This document shows, in pieces, positions 52,800 through 61,641 of a stretch of 64,000 nt of DNA. The notes under the pieces were generated by a model. It did no database searches, had not been told where the DNA came from, and worked only from the letters and a program-made list of their open reading frames with translations. Positions within the stretch are counted from its first letter, which is position 1; every line of letters begins with the position of its first letter. The stretch comes from Aggregicoccus sp. 17bor-14. GTDB taxonomy: Bacteria; Myxococcota; Myxococcia; Myxococcales; Myxococcaceae. The translations under genes and the position numbers were made by a program. The DNA is taken from positions 29,715 to 93,714 of the forward strand of contig NZ_VJZZ01000022.1 of NCBI RefSeq assembly GCF_009659535.1, in the 5' to 3' direction.

Positions 52800-54908
52800 G
52801 TGTTCGACCGCCGCCTGCTCCCTCCCCTGCTGCTCTTGCTGGCCTTGGCGGGCGTGACCGCGGGCGCCATCGGGTTCATCCAGCACGACCGCGAGGCGCT
52901 GGTGCTCGAGTTCGAGCGGGACCGGCAGGCGCAGCTCGCGGAGGCCAGCCGCGAGGTGTCCTCCGCGCTCGAGGACATCGCGGACGGCCTGCGCTTCGCG
53001 GGCGAGCTGATGGGGCAGCCCGGCACCGCGGAGGATCACCGCCGCGAGCTGCGCGCGCTCCTCGAGGCCGTGGGTCAGTTCCGGGTCGTGGCGGTGTACG
53101 GCGCCCGGGGCGAGGAGCAGCTCACGCTGGTGGACCGCCGCGCGAGCCGTGAGCCCGGGATGAACCTGCAGCCGCAGGCACTGGCCGCCACCGCGCGCGA
53201 GGCGCTCGCGCGACCGCCCGGCCAGTTCGTCATCTCGCCGCCGCTGGGCGAGGGAACGTCGCGCTGGATGCGCGTGCTCGCGGTCTCCTTCGCGGAGGAG
53301 TCGCCCGGGGTGAGCGGGGCCGTGGCCATCCTCGTGGACACCGAGCCGCTCTTCGCGCCGCTGCGCCTGGTGACGAACGACGGGGACACGCGCCTGCTGC
53401 TGCTCGGGGCCCACGGCTTTCCTGCGCCACTGAGCGACCCCACCCTGGCCCGGCTGCACGCGCAGCTGGGCGGCACGAGCAGTGGGCAGCTGCCGGGGCT
53501 GCACGCGCTGGATGCGCGCCTGCGGGCGCGCGAGTCCGGCGTGCTGCGCATCGAGGAGGCGGAGGCGGTGCGCCTGGGGCTGGGGCCGGCGGACGTGGCG
53601 GTGGCGTACATGCCCATCCGCATGGGCGGCGAGCCCTCCTGGTCCGTGGCCACGCTCTCGTCCACGCGCACGCTGCGCAGCCACGAGCGCACGCTGGTGC
53701 TGCGCCTCACGCTCGCGGCGCTGCTGGTGGCGCTCTTCCTCGTGACCTTCGGGACCTACGTGGTGCTCGCGAGCCGCCGCGCGGTGCAGCTGCGCGAGAG
53801 CCGCCGCCACGCGGACCGGCTCGCCCACCTGCACGAGAAGACGCAGAAGATCCTCGACCACATCCCCGCAGGCGTGCTCGCGCTCGGCGAGGACGGCCGG
53901 CTCAGCTCGGTGAACCGGGCCCTGCGCGAGCACCTGCCCCCGCACGCGCTGGGCCTCTCCCTGGAGGAGGCCTTCTCCCACGCCGCTCCCGCGGTGCTGC
54001 AGCGGCTGCAGGCGCTCGTGCGCGCGGCGAGCGCGGACGGCCACGTGCACAGCCTCCACGGCGAGGCCCTGCGCCTCTTCCGGGAGGAGGGCCACTACAA
54101 CGTGCACGCCGTCCCCCTGGAGCGCGGCGATGCGGACGTGCACATGCTCCTCGTCTTCGAGGACCTGAGCAGCGTGCGCATGCTGGAGGACCAGCTGCTG
54201 CGCGCCGAGAAGCTCGCCACCGTGGGCGTGCTCGCCGCGGGCGTGGCGCACGAGATCGGCACGCCGCTGGGCATCATCCGGGGGCGCGCGGAGTACATGC
54301 GCAAGAAGGCGCCGGAGGCGAGCTCCCAGAGCCGAGGGCTCACGGCCATCATCGAGCAGATCGACCGCGTGGGCCGCACCATCCGCCAGCTGCTCGACTT
54401 CTCGCGCCTGCAGCCCGCGCAGGCCGGCCCGGTCGCACTCGCACCGGTGATGCACGGTGTCGCGGAGCTGCTGCAGGTGGAGGCCGACCGGCGCAAGGTG
54501 AGCCTGCAGGTGGAGCTGGCCGGGGAGCTGCCCGCGCTCGCCGCGGTCTCGGATCAGCTGCAGCAGGTGCTGCTCAACCTGACCATGAATGCGTGCGACG
54601 CCTGTGAGCCCGGAGGCCACGTGCGGCTGAGCGCGAGGTCCGCGGGCGCGATGGTGGAGCTGCAGGTGCAGGACGACGGCTGCGGCATCTCGCCCGAGCA
54701 CCTGAACCAGGTCTTCGACCCCTTCTTCAGCACCAAGAAGCGAGGCCGCGGCACGGGCCTGGGGCTGACCGTGGTGGCGCAGATCGTCCGCAACCACGGG
54801 GGCCGCATCGAGCTGGACAGCGCGCCGGGCGAGGGCACCCGCATCACCGTGTGCTGGCCCGCGGCCGCGCCCGCCGAACCTCACGAGGAGCAACGCCATG
54901 CCGTCTAG
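52800..54908 (+). CDS. NtrB-type sensor histidine kinase with large periplasmic domain
   Basis: A 702-residue membrane kinase. A first transmembrane helix (residues about 4-26), a periplasmic sensor of about 270 residues of unrecognised ligand, and a second helix near 300-325 are followed by a PAS domain (ILDHIPAGVLALGEDGRLSS). HisKA contains H484 (AAGVAHEIGTPLGIIRGRAE) and HATPase shows LLNLTMNACDACEPGG, QDDGCGISP and KRGRGTGLGLTVV. The GTG start at 52800 has no clear ribosome-binding site. It overlaps the response regulator gene by 11 nt, forming a cognate pair, and appears to be transcribed from a sigma-54 promoter. Confidence 0.9.
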   Translation: MFDRRLLPPLLLLLALAGVTAGAIGFIQHDREALVLEFERDRQAQLAEASREVSSALEDIADGLRFAGELMGQPGTAEDHRRELRALLEAVGQFRVVAVYGARGEEQLTLVDRRASREPGMNLQPQALAATAREALARPPGQFVISPPLGEGTSRWMRVLAVSFAEESPGVSGAVAILVDTEPLFAPLRLVTNDGDTRLLLLGAHGFPAPLSDPTLARLHAQLGGTSSGQLPGLHALDARLRARESGVLRIEEAEAVRLGLGPADVAVAYMPIRMGGEPSWSVATLSSTRTLRSHERTLVLRLTLAALLVALFLVTFGTYVVLASRRAVQLRESRRHADRLAHLHEKTQKILDHIPAGVLALGEDGRLSSVNRALREHLPPHALGLSLEEAFSHAAPAVLQRLQALVRAASADGHVHSLHGEALRLFREEGHYNVHAVPLERGDADVHMLLVFEDLSSVRMLEDQLLRAEKLATVGVLAAGVAHEIGTPLGIIRGRAEYMRKKAPEASSQSRGLTAIIEQIDRVGRTIRQLLDFSRLQPAQAGPVALAPVMHGVAELLQVEADRRKVSLQVELAGELPALAAVSDQLQQVLLNLTMNACDACEPGGHVRLSARSAGAMVELQVQDDGCGISPEHLNQVFDPFFSTKKRGRGTGLGLTVVAQIVRNHGGRIELDSAPGEGTRITVCWPAAAPAEPHEEQRHAV

Positions 54909-56271
54909 CCCGCGGGTCCTGGTGGTCGATGACCACGTCGAGATGGGCCACATGCTCGAGGAACCGCTCCTGGAGGAGGGCTACCGGGTGGACATCGCCG
55001 CCGGCGGCGCGGAGGCCATCGCCCGGCTGCGTGCGAACAGCTACGACCTGGTGCTGTGCGACCTGCGGATGAAGGAGGTCGACGGAATGGACGTGCTCGC
55101 CGCGGCGCTCAAGGTGGACCCCGAGCTCCCGGTGTTGCTGATGACGGCCTTCGGCGGCGTGGAGAGCGCCGTCGAGGCGATGCGGCGCGGCGCGTACCAC
55201 TACCTCACCAAGCCCTTCCTCCTGGACGAGGTGATGCTCCACGTGGGCCGCGCGCTGGAGCAGCGCCGCCTGCGCCTCGAGCACCGCAACCTCCAGCGCC
55301 AGGTGGGTGACCGCAGCGGGCTGGGGGCGCTGGTAGGGCGCAGCGCCGCGATGCAGGCGCTCTACGGCCTCATCGAGCGCGTGGCGCCCTCGGACGTGGC
55401 GGTGCTGCTGCGCGCGGAGAGCGGCACGGGCAAGGAGCTGGTCGCTCGCGCGCTGCACGCGGAGGGCCCGCGCAAGAGCGGGCCCTTCGTGCCGGTGAAC
55501 TGCACGGCGCTGCCGGCGGCCCTCCTCGAGAGCGAGCTGTTCGGCCACGTGAAGGGCTCGTTCACCGGCGCGAGCGGGCCGCGCCGCGGGCTCTTCGTCG
55601 AGGCCGACGGAGGCACCCTCTTCCTCGATGAGATCGGCGACATGCCCGCCGAGCTGCAGGCGAAGCTGCTGCGCGTGCTGGAGGACGGGGAGGTGCGCGC
55701 GGTGGGCGCGGATGCGCCGCGCAAGGTGGACGTGCGCATCGTGGCGGCGACCCACCAGGACCTCGAGGCGCGGGTGAAGGAGGGGCGCTTCCGCGGCGAC
55801 CTCTTCTACCGCCTCAACGTGGTGGCCCTGCGCATCCCGCCCCTGCGCGAGCGGCGCGAGGACGTCCCGCTGCTGGTGGAGCACTTCCTCGCCCAGGCCC
55901 GCTCGCGCAACCCGCACTCGCCCGTCACCCAGTTCGCCCCCGAGGTCGTCGCCGAGCTCGCGCGCCATCCCCTGCCCGGCAACGTGCGCGAGCTGGAGAA
56001 CCTGGTGCAGCGGCTCGTGGTGCTCGGCACCCAGCCCACCGTGGGGCTCGAGGTGCTGCGCGAGCACGGCGTGGTGAGCACGCCCGGCGGGCATGCGCTC
56101 TTCAACGCCCAGGACCGCGTGGCGCCGCTGCGCGAGATGGAGAGCGAGTACATCGCGTGGGTCATCGCCCGCTGCGGTGGCAACAAGACGCGCGCCGCGG
56201 AGCTGCTGGGCATCGACGTCTCCACCATCCACCGGCGCGGCAAGGGAGAGAGCGGCACTTCGCAACGCTGA
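54898..56271 (+). CDS. NtrC-family sigma-54 activator (response regulator)
   Basis: A 457-residue enhancer-binding protein: receiver with D55 (SYDLVLCDLRMKEVDGMDVL) and Lys in YLTKPF; AAA+ domain from about 145 with Walker A RAESGTGKELVARAL, the sigma-54 contact loop GSFTGA (usual GAFTGA) and Walker B GGTLFLDEIGDMP; and a C-terminal Fis-type HTH (GGNKTRAAELLGIDVSTIHR). The first glycine of the P-loop is Ala, a tolerated but unusual change. It is the partner of the upstream kinase, and neighbouring sigma-54-type promoters suggest that its targets are local. Confidence 0.94.
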   Translation: MPSSPRVLVVDDHVEMGHMLEEPLLEEGYRVDIAAGGAEAIARLRANSYDLVLCDLRMKEVDGMDVLAAALKVDPELPVLLMTAFGGVESAVEAMRRGAYHYLTKPFLLDEVMLHVGRALEQRRLRLEHRNLQRQVGDRSGLGALVGRSAAMQALYGLIERVAPSDVAVLLRAESGTGKELVARALHAEGPRKSGPFVPVNCTALPAALLESELFGHVKGSFTGASGPRRGLFVEADGGTLFLDEIGDMPAELQAKLLRVLEDGEVRAVGADAPRKVDVRIVAATHQDLEARVKEGRFRGDLFYRLNVVALRIPPLRERREDVPLLVEHFLAQARSRNPHSPVTQFAPEVVAELARHPLPGNVRELENLVQRLVVLGTQPTVGLEVLREHGVVSTPGGHALFNAQDRVAPLREMESEYIAWVIARCGGNKTRAAELLGIDVSTIHRRGKGESGTSQR

Positions 56272-56280
56272 GCCGTTGCG
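56261..56280. promoter_or_regulatory. Perfect inverted repeat overlapping the NtrC-like gene end
   Basis: CGCAACG (56261-56267) and CGTTGCG (56274-56280) form a perfect 7-bp dyad with a 6-nt spacer. It lies 52 nt upstream of a candidate sigma-54 promoter. It could be an enhancer site or a terminator stem for the upstream gene. Confidence 0.42.
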
Positions 56281-56332
56281 TCCTGCGGCACTGGCGGCGC
56301 ACCCCCGAGCCGCTCGCCGGGTGCCGGACGTG

Positions 56333-56347
56333 GGGCACGGGCCTTGC
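56333..56347 (+). promoter_or_regulatory. Candidate sigma-54 promoter for the OmpA-type lipoprotein
   Basis: GGGCAC (56333-56338), five bases, then TTGC (56344-56347); only the first T of TGGCAC is missing. Transcription would start near 56359, almost at the ATG at 56362, so the transcript would be leaderless or nearly so. This lowers confidence. Confidence 0.4.
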
Positions 56348-56361
56348 TGATGGGCTCGGCC

Positions 56362-56883
56362 ATGAACCGACTCCTCCCCGCCCTCGTCCTCGCCCTCAGC
56401 CTCGCGGGCTGCGCTGCCCGCACGCGCAACACCGCCGACACCTCTTCCGCAGCCACGCCGCCCGCGAGCCCTCCCTCCGCGCAGGCGCCCGCGCCGCGCG
56501 CGCAGGAGGACTCCGAGGCGGACGCGCAGCGGCAGCTGGCCGCGCTCGAGACCGCGCCCGTCCACTTCACGCTCGACTCCTCCACCCTCACACCCGAGTC
56601 GCAGGAGGCGCTCGTGCGGCTCGCCGAGGCACTGCGCCAGCGCCCGCGCGCGCGCGTGCAGGTGTCGGGGCACACCTGCGAGCTGGGCACCACCGAGTAC
56701 AACCTCGCCCTGGGGCGCCGGCGCGCGGCCGTGGTGGAGGGCTACCTGGTGCGCCTCGGCGTGGAGCCGCAGCGCATCTCCACGCTCTCCTACGGTGAGG
56801 AGCGCCCGCTGGACGACCGCGAGAGCGAGGACGCGCGCGCGCGCAATCGCCGCGCCGAGTTCTCGTTCCGGCTCGACAGCTGA
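56362..56883 (+). CDS. OmpA-family peptidoglycan-associated lipoprotein
   Basis: A 173-residue lipoprotein. The signal peptide ends in the lipobox LSLAGC (Cys near residue 17), so the protein is lipidated and probably in the outer membrane. A Thr/Ser/Pro/Ala-rich linker leads to an OmpA/Pal C-terminal domain (VHFTLDSSTLTPESQEAL, then NLALGRRRAAVVEGYLVRLG and RNRRAEFSF) that binds peptidoglycan. ATG 56362 fits the signal peptide best; ATG 56350 is an alternative. It lies after the NtrC-like gene and may be one of its targets. It is not the pal gene of a tol cluster. Confidence 0.85.
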   Translation: MNRLLPALVLALSLAGCAARTRNTADTSSAATPPASPPSAQAPAPRAQEDSEADAQRQLAALETAPVHFTLDSSTLTPESQEALVRLAEALRQRPRARVQVSGHTCELGTTEYNLALGRRRAAVVEGYLVRLGVEPQRISTLSYGEERPLDDRESEDARARNRRAEFSFRLDS

Positions 56884-56983
56884 GGCGCGCGAGCGCCGCG
56901 GCTGCGTGCGGGTGCGCTCTGCGCGGCGGCCTTTCCACCTGCGCCGCCGCGTGCGGCGCAGCTCCCCTTCTTCCGGAGCTCCG

Positions 56984-57445
56984 ATGTTCGAGCCCTTCCC
57001 GCTGCGCGACCCCGTCCCCGCGTCCCACCCGCTCGCTGCCTTCGACGAGGAGGGCATCGGCGTCTTCTCCACCCACCTCGCCATCGGCGCGCGGCGCTGG
57101 GAGCTGAGCGACGTGACGCGCGCCGAGGTGCTGCGCGAGGGACCGCAGTGGCGCCCCTATGTCGCGACGCTGCTGGCGGGGGTCCTGCTCGGGCTCCTGT
57201 TCCTCGTGTCGGCGCTCGGGCGCGCCTCGCCGGAGGGCACGCTGCACGCCGTCGGGCTCTTCGTCGCCGCGGGCCTCATCTTCGGCTCGCTCTCTCGGCT
57301 CCTGCTGCTCACCGACACCACCTGGCTCGTGCTGCACACGCCGCGAGGCAGTGAGCGCGTGTACCGCACCGCGGACCACGCGCTCGTGGTGTACGTCGCC
57401 ACCGTCCTCTCGGATGCGCTGCGCGCCGCCTCGCGCGGCCCCTGA
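56984..57445 (+). CDS. Small membrane protein, unknown function
   Basis: A 153-residue protein. An N-terminal beta-rich segment (GVFSTHLAIGARRWELSDVT) resembling DUF6232-type proteins precedes two membrane helices (about residues 60-80 and 87-107), followed by a second polar segment with TWLVLHTPRGSERVYRT. The likeness to DUF6232 is tentative. ATG 56984 has CGGAG upstream. It lies between the lipoprotein and DUF3014 genes and may be transcribed with the former. Confidence 0.6.
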   Translation: MFEPFPLRDPVPASHPLAAFDEEGIGVFSTHLAIGARRWELSDVTRAEVLREGPQWRPYVATLLAGVLLGLLFLVSALGRASPEGTLHAVGLFVAAGLIFGSLSRLLLLTDTTWLVLHTPRGSERVYRTADHALVVYVATVLSDALRAASRGP

Positions 57446-57473
57446 AGCGCCGTGGCGAATCGCATCGCGCGGG

Positions 57474-57487
57474 CGTTGCGCGTTGCG
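57474..57487 (+). promoter_or_regulatory. Tandem CGTTGCG repeat
   Basis: CGTTGCG occurs twice back to back (57474-57480, 57481-57487), 44 nt upstream of a sigma-54-type promoter. The same heptamer is half of the dyad at 56261-56280. Confidence 0.4.
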
Positions 57488-57531
57488 AGGCCATCGAAGC
57501 GCGCGTCCTTCCTCCCAGAGGGGACCCGCGC

Positions 57532-57546
57532 TGGCCCGGCGCTTGC
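57532..57546 (+). promoter_or_regulatory. Sigma-54 promoter for the DUF3014 gene
   Basis: TGGCCC (57532-57537), five bases, then TTGC (57543-57546), a close match to the -24/-12 consensus. Transcription would start near 57558, leaving a leader of about 29 nt with GGAG before ATG 57587. Confidence 0.62.
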
Positions 57547-57586
57547 GATGCCCTCCCCTACCGTCCCTCCCTCCCCTGGAGTCCCG

Positions 57587-58408
57587 ATGAACACCGAGCT
57601 GCCCACGCCCCCTCCCGAGTCCCCCGCCCCCCTCTTCTCCTACGACGCCCGCCCGAAGCGCGGCCGCGTGCTCGCTGCGCTGCTCGCGGGGGTGCTTCTC
57701 GCCGGCGCGGGAGTCACGTGGCTCGCGCTGCGCTCCGAGGCGCCCGCGCCTGCGGCCGCGGAGGCTCCCGCGGCCACGCCCGCCACCGCTGCGCCCGCGC
57801 TCGCGTCGCTCGAAGGGACGGACCCGCGGGTGCGCGAGCTGCTGCGCGGCCTCTCGGGCGACGTGGAGTTCCTGCGCTGGCTGGCCGCCGATGATCTCGT
57901 GCGCCGCCTCGTCTCGTCAGCGCACGCCGTGGCGGAGGGGCAGCTGCCGCGTGCTCAGCTCTCCCTGCTCGGCCCCAGCGCGGCCTTCCGGGTGACTTCG
58001 CGCGCAGGCCAGACCACGATCGCGCCGCAGAGCTACGCCCGCTACGACGGCGTGGCGAGGGCCTTCGCCTCCATCGACGCGCAGGCCGCAGGCCGCGTGT
58101 ACGGGGAGCTCAGGCCGCTGCTCCTCGCGGCGCACGCCGAGCTGGCGCCTCCGGGTCGGAGCCTGGACCAGACGCTCTCGCAGGCGATCGGCCACCTCAC
58201 GCGCGTGAGCGCACCCGCGGGGGCGCTGCGGGTGGTGCCCAAGGGGGCGCTCTACGCGTACGCCGACCCGCAGCTCGAGGCGCTCAGCCCCGCGCAGAAG
58301 GCGCTGCTGCGCATGGGCCCGGACAACATGCGCCGCGTCCAGGAGAAGCTGCGGCAGCTGGAGAGCGCCCTGCAGCTCGAGGCGTCCGCCCGCGCCGCGC
58401 AGCCCTGA
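57587..58408 (+). CDS. DUF3014 protein
   Basis: A 273-residue membrane-anchored protein of the DUF3014 family, function unknown. A cytoplasmic Pro-rich N-terminus (about 35 residues) precedes one helix (about 36-57) and an Ala/Pro-rich linker. The DUF3014 domain then shows DDLVRRLVSSAHAVAEGQLP, PQSYARYDGVARAFASIDAQ and YADPQLEALSPAQKALLRMG. The bulk should be periplasmic. ATG 57587 has GGAG at the proper distance. It converges with the permease gene at 58422 with a 13-nt gap. Confidence 0.82.
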   Translation: MNTELPTPPPESPAPLFSYDARPKRGRVLAALLAGVLLAGAGVTWLALRSEAPAPAAAEAPAATPATAAPALASLEGTDPRVRELLRGLSGDVEFLRWLAADDLVRRLVSSAHAVAEGQLPRAQLSLLGPSAAFRVTSRAGQTTIAPQSYARYDGVARAFASIDAQAAGRVYGELRPLLLAAHAELAPPGRSLDQTLSQAIGHLTRVSAPAGALRVVPKGALYAYADPQLEALSPAQKALLRMGPDNMRRVQEKLRQLESALQLEASARAAQP

Positions 58409-58421
58409 GGCGGAGGCTCCG

Positions 58422-60824
58422 TCAGGGGCGGCGCAGCGCCTCGGCCGGATCGATGCGGCCCGCGCGCGCCGCGGCCCCTGCTGCCGCGAGCGCCGCGGCG
58501 GCCGTGAGCGCGAGCGGCAGCAGGGCAAAGGTGAGCGGGTCCACCCGCTGCACGCCGAAGAGCAGCCCCTCCAGCAGGCGCGAGAGGCCCACGCCGGCCG
58601 CGAGCCCCAGCACGCAGCCCGCGCCCACGCGCAGCAGCGTCTCGCGGGTGACGAGCCCGATGAGCCCCGCGGGGCTCGCTCCGAGCGCGAGTCGCACGCC
58701 GAGCTCGCGCCTGCGCTGCGCGACCCCGTACGCCGTGACGCCGTAGATGCCGGCGAGCGCGAGCAGCGCGGCGACCAGCGCCATCGCCCCCAACAGCTCG
58801 CGGCTGAAGCGGCGCAGCGCGAGCGAGGCGTCCACGCGCTCGCCCATCTCCTGCGGGTGCACCAGGGGCAGCTCGCGGTCCAGCGCCGCCACGTCCGCGC
58901 GCACCACCGGCAGCAGCGCCCCGGCGCGCACCTTGCCGCGCACCACCAGCGTCAGGTTGGGCCAGCCCACCGCGCCGACGGGACGCCAGGCCTCTGGACG
59001 AGGCTCCGCGTCCAGCCCGGTGTGGCGCACGTCTCCCACCACGCCCACCACCTCGCTCGGCGTCTCCTCACCCCACACGAGGATGCGCTGGCCCAGCGCG
59101 TTTCCCGCGGGAAAGGCGCGGCGCGCGGCCGTCTCGTTGAGGATGACGGCGGGCGGGGCGTCGGAGTCTGCATCGCGCGCGGTGAAGGTGCGGCCCGTGC
59201 GCAGCGGGATGCGCAGCGCCTCGAAGTAGCCCTCGGTGGCGAGGCGCAAATCGAGCGGGAAGGCCTCGGCTTCGCGGCCCGGGATGGTGAGGTCGCCCAC
59301 CGTGTTGCTCGGCGAAAGCGGCAGGCGGGACACGAGCCCGGCCGCGTCCACCGTCGGCTCCGCCTGCAGGCGGCGCAAGAGCTCCCCCATCGCCCGGCGC
59401 TGCGCGGCGGCGTCCGGGTAGCGGGCCTTGGGCAGGGGCAGGTCCACCGCGAGCACGCCCTCCGCGCGAAAGCCCGGGTCCACCGCGGTGAGCCGAGCGA
59501 AGCTGCGCACCAGCAGGCCCGCACCGAGCAGGAGCACGAGCGAGAGCGCGACCTCGAAGACGAGCAGCGCGGAGCGCAGCCGCGACTGCCGGCGCCCACC
59601 TCCCCCACCGCGCCCGCCCTCCTTCAGGGCCTCGCCCGCGCGCACCGGCTGCAGCGCGGCGATGAGCCCGAGGCTCGCCGCGCAGGCGAGCGCGAGCGCG
59701 AGGGCCAGCAGCACCACGCGAGAGGAGAGCTCGGGCGCGGGGAGGCTCGCTGCCTGCGGGCTCGCCGCCACGAGCAGCGGCGCGGCCCACGAGGTGAGCA
59801 GCGGCCCGAGCGCCGCGGCGGCCACCGAGAGGACCAGCGCCTCGGCGAAGAAGCTGCGCCAGAGCGCGCCGCGCGTGGCCCCGAGCGCCACCCGCACGGC
59901 CACCTCGTGTGCGCGGCCCACGGCGCGCGCGAGCGACAGGTGCGCGACGTTGGCCCAGCCCACCAGCAAGAGCAGCGCTGCCACCCCCAGCAGGCCCAGC
60001 AGCTGCGGGCGCAGCTTGCCGTAGAGCTGCTCGCGCAGCGGGAGGAGCGTCGCCCCCACGTCCCGCTCCTCCTGCGGGGCCTGCTCGCCGAGGCGCTTCT
60101 GCACCACCTGCAGCGCCGCCTGCGCCTGCGAGAGCGAGACGCCGGGCCGCAGCCGCGCGAGCACCGTGAGGTAGTGGCGCGAGCGATCGTGCTCCGGGTC
60201 GATGGGATAGGTGGGGTGCTCCGGGACGCGGGTGCGCGCGCAGACCCAGAGCTCGGCCGTCGCCGGGTAGCGGAAGCGCGCGGGCATCACGCCCACCACC
60301 TCCACCGGCTCGCCGTCGAGCGACACCGTGCGCCCCACCACGTCCGGCGCGCCTCCGAAGCGCGAGCGCCAGAGGGCCTCGGAGAGCACCGCGGTGCGCG
60401 GCCCCGCGGCACCGGGCTGCGGCACGCGGCCGAGCAGGGGCGCCGTGCCCAGCAGCGCGAAGAAGTCCGCGCTGACGATGGCGCCCTCGAGCCGCTCCGG
60501 CTGCTCCGCGCCCGCGAGGTTGAAGCCGCGTGCGCTGACGGCTGCGAAGCGCTCGAAGGCCTCGCGCTCCTGCGCCCAGGCGAGGAAGTCCGCGCCCGTG
60601 ACGGTGAGGTTCGTGCCGCCCGCGCGCAGGTTCGTCTGCCAGGCGTTGACGAGGCGCTCGGGCGCGGCGAAGGGCAAGGGCCGCAGCAGCACCGCGTCCA
60701 CCACCTCCGCGACGGTGAGCGCCGCGCCGAGGCCGAGCGCGAGCACCCCGGTGGCGAGCAGCGCGAAGAGCGGGGCGCGCCGGAGCTGGCGCGCGGCGAG
60801 CGAGAGCGAGGTCATTCCCCGCAC
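58422..60824 (-). CDS. MacB/FtsX-family permease (ADOP-like, two-module)
   Basis: The 800-residue membrane protein has two MacB-periplasmic-core/FtsX modules: a first helix (about 15-38), a periplasmic core, three helices at 280-400, a helix near 430, a second core, and three final helices (about 690-790). The FtsX loops read GRAHEVAVRVALGATRGALW and QRRRELGVRLALGASPAGLI. This is the layout of the ADOP-type permeases common in Acidobacteria and myxobacteria. No ATPase gene adjoins it, so it must work with an ATPase from elsewhere or without one. It is preceded by a LuxR-type gene 13 nt upstream on the same strand. Confidence 0.85.
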   Translation of the reverse strand: MRGMTSLSLAARQLRRAPLFALLATGVLALGLGAALTVAEVVDAVLLRPLPFAAPERLVNAWQTNLRAGGTNLTVTGADFLAWAQEREAFERFAAVSARGFNLAGAEQPERLEGAIVSADFFALLGTAPLLGRVPQPGAAGPRTAVLSEALWRSRFGGAPDVVGRTVSLDGEPVEVVGVMPARFRYPATAELWVCARTRVPEHPTYPIDPEHDRSRHYLTVLARLRPGVSLSQAQAALQVVQKRLGEQAPQEERDVGATLLPLREQLYGKLRPQLLGLLGVAALLLLVGWANVAHLSLARAVGRAHEVAVRVALGATRGALWRSFFAEALVLSVAAAALGPLLTSWAAPLLVAASPQAASLPAPELSSRVVLLALALALACAASLGLIAALQPVRAGEALKEGGRGGGGGRRQSRLRSALLVFEVALSLVLLLGAGLLVRSFARLTAVDPGFRAEGVLAVDLPLPKARYPDAAAQRRAMGELLRRLQAEPTVDAAGLVSRLPLSPSNTVGDLTIPGREAEAFPLDLRLATEGYFEALRIPLRTGRTFTARDADSDAPPAVILNETAARRAFPAGNALGQRILVWGEETPSEVVGVVGDVRHTGLDAEPRPEAWRPVGAVGWPNLTLVVRGKVRAGALLPVVRADVAALDRELPLVHPQEMGERVDASLALRRFSRELLGAMALVAALLALAGIYGVTAYGVAQRRRELGVRLALGASPAGLIGLVTRETLLRVGAGCVLGLAAGVGLSRLLEGLLFGVQRVDPLTFALLPLALTAAAALAAAGAAARAGRIDPAEALRRP

Positions 60825-60837
60825 CCTACCCCCATCC

Positions 60838-61503
60838 TCAGGCCACGGCCTGCAGGCCGAGCGCGCGCCCCTTGAGGGCCAGCTCGGTGCGGTTCTCCAC
60901 GCCCAGCTTCCGGTACAGCGCCGTCATGTGGGACTTCACCGTGAGCTCGCTGATGCCGAGGTGCGCCGCGACCTTGAGGTTGTCCATGCCCGCGGAGACG
61001 CAGCGCAGCACCTGCCACTCGCGCGGGGTGAGCTCCGGGCGGCGCATGCCCTCGGCTCGCTGCTGCGCCTCCTGCGCGCGCAGCTGCCCGAGCCCTCCGT
61101 CCTGCAGCTGCTGCTCTCCGCGCGCCGCGGCCTCCACGGCCTGCAGCAGCTCGGTGGCCCCCAGGTCCTGCATGCGCAGCGCCGCCACCGCGCCCAGGCT
61201 GCGCGCCTCGGCGCCGAGCGCGTCACCGCCGCGGGTCAGCAGCACCACGACGTGGACGTGGAACCAGAAGCCCTTGAGCTCGCACAGCAGCTGGCGCGCG
61301 TCGGGGTCGAGCCCGGGGAACTCGCTGGACGGGTCCAGCAGGACGACCGCGGCGTCGAAGGGGCTCGCGTCCAGATGGGCGAAGAGCTCCTGCGCCGAGG
61401 TCGCCTCCGCCACCTCGAGGCCCGCTTCGCGCAGGGTGCGCGCCACCAGCTCGCGCAGCAGGCGCCGGGGCTCCAGCACCACCACCCTCCGTGTCTCCTC
61501 CAT
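60838..61503 (-). CDS. LuxR/NarL-type regulator with atypical receiver
   Basis: A 221-residue DNA-binding protein. The C-terminal LuxR HTH is clear (LTPREWQVLRCVSAGMDNLK, then ISELTVKSHMTALYRKLGVE). The N-terminal receiver-like domain keeps an Asp at the expected strand end (VVLLDPSSEF). It has a single acid (VVVLEPRR) where two are normal, and lacks the usual Lys, so phosphorylation may be lost. ATG 61503 is used because GGGAGG precedes it. It is co-directional with the permease gene and may control it. Confidence 0.82.
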   Translation of the reverse strand: MEETRRVVVLEPRRLLRELVARTLREAGLEVAEATSAQELFAHLDASPFDAAVVLLDPSSEFPGLDPDARQLLCELKGFWFHVHVVVLLTRGGDALGAEARSLGAVAALRMQDLGATELLQAVEAAARGEQQLQDGGLGQLRAQEAQQRAEGMRRPELTPREWQVLRCVSAGMDNLKVAAHLGISELTVKSHMTALYRKLGVENRTELALKGRALGLQAVA

Positions 61504-61641
61504 CCCCGCCTCCCACACGCCGCGTGCGGCAGAGGGATAAACACGGCTCGCGAGACGGCGAGGGGGCGCGACCCGCGTCTGCCTGCTGCTGGACAGCTGA
61601 CTCGCTCCGCTCGCGCATCCCGCGGGACTGCGGCTCGGCGA

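Noticed and set aside
52569..54953. N-terminal extension of the HTH/DUF4096 frame across the NtrB-like kinase gene
   Set aside because: The extension is antisense to a clear histidine kinase and carries no domain; the ATG at 52568 gives a sensible protein.
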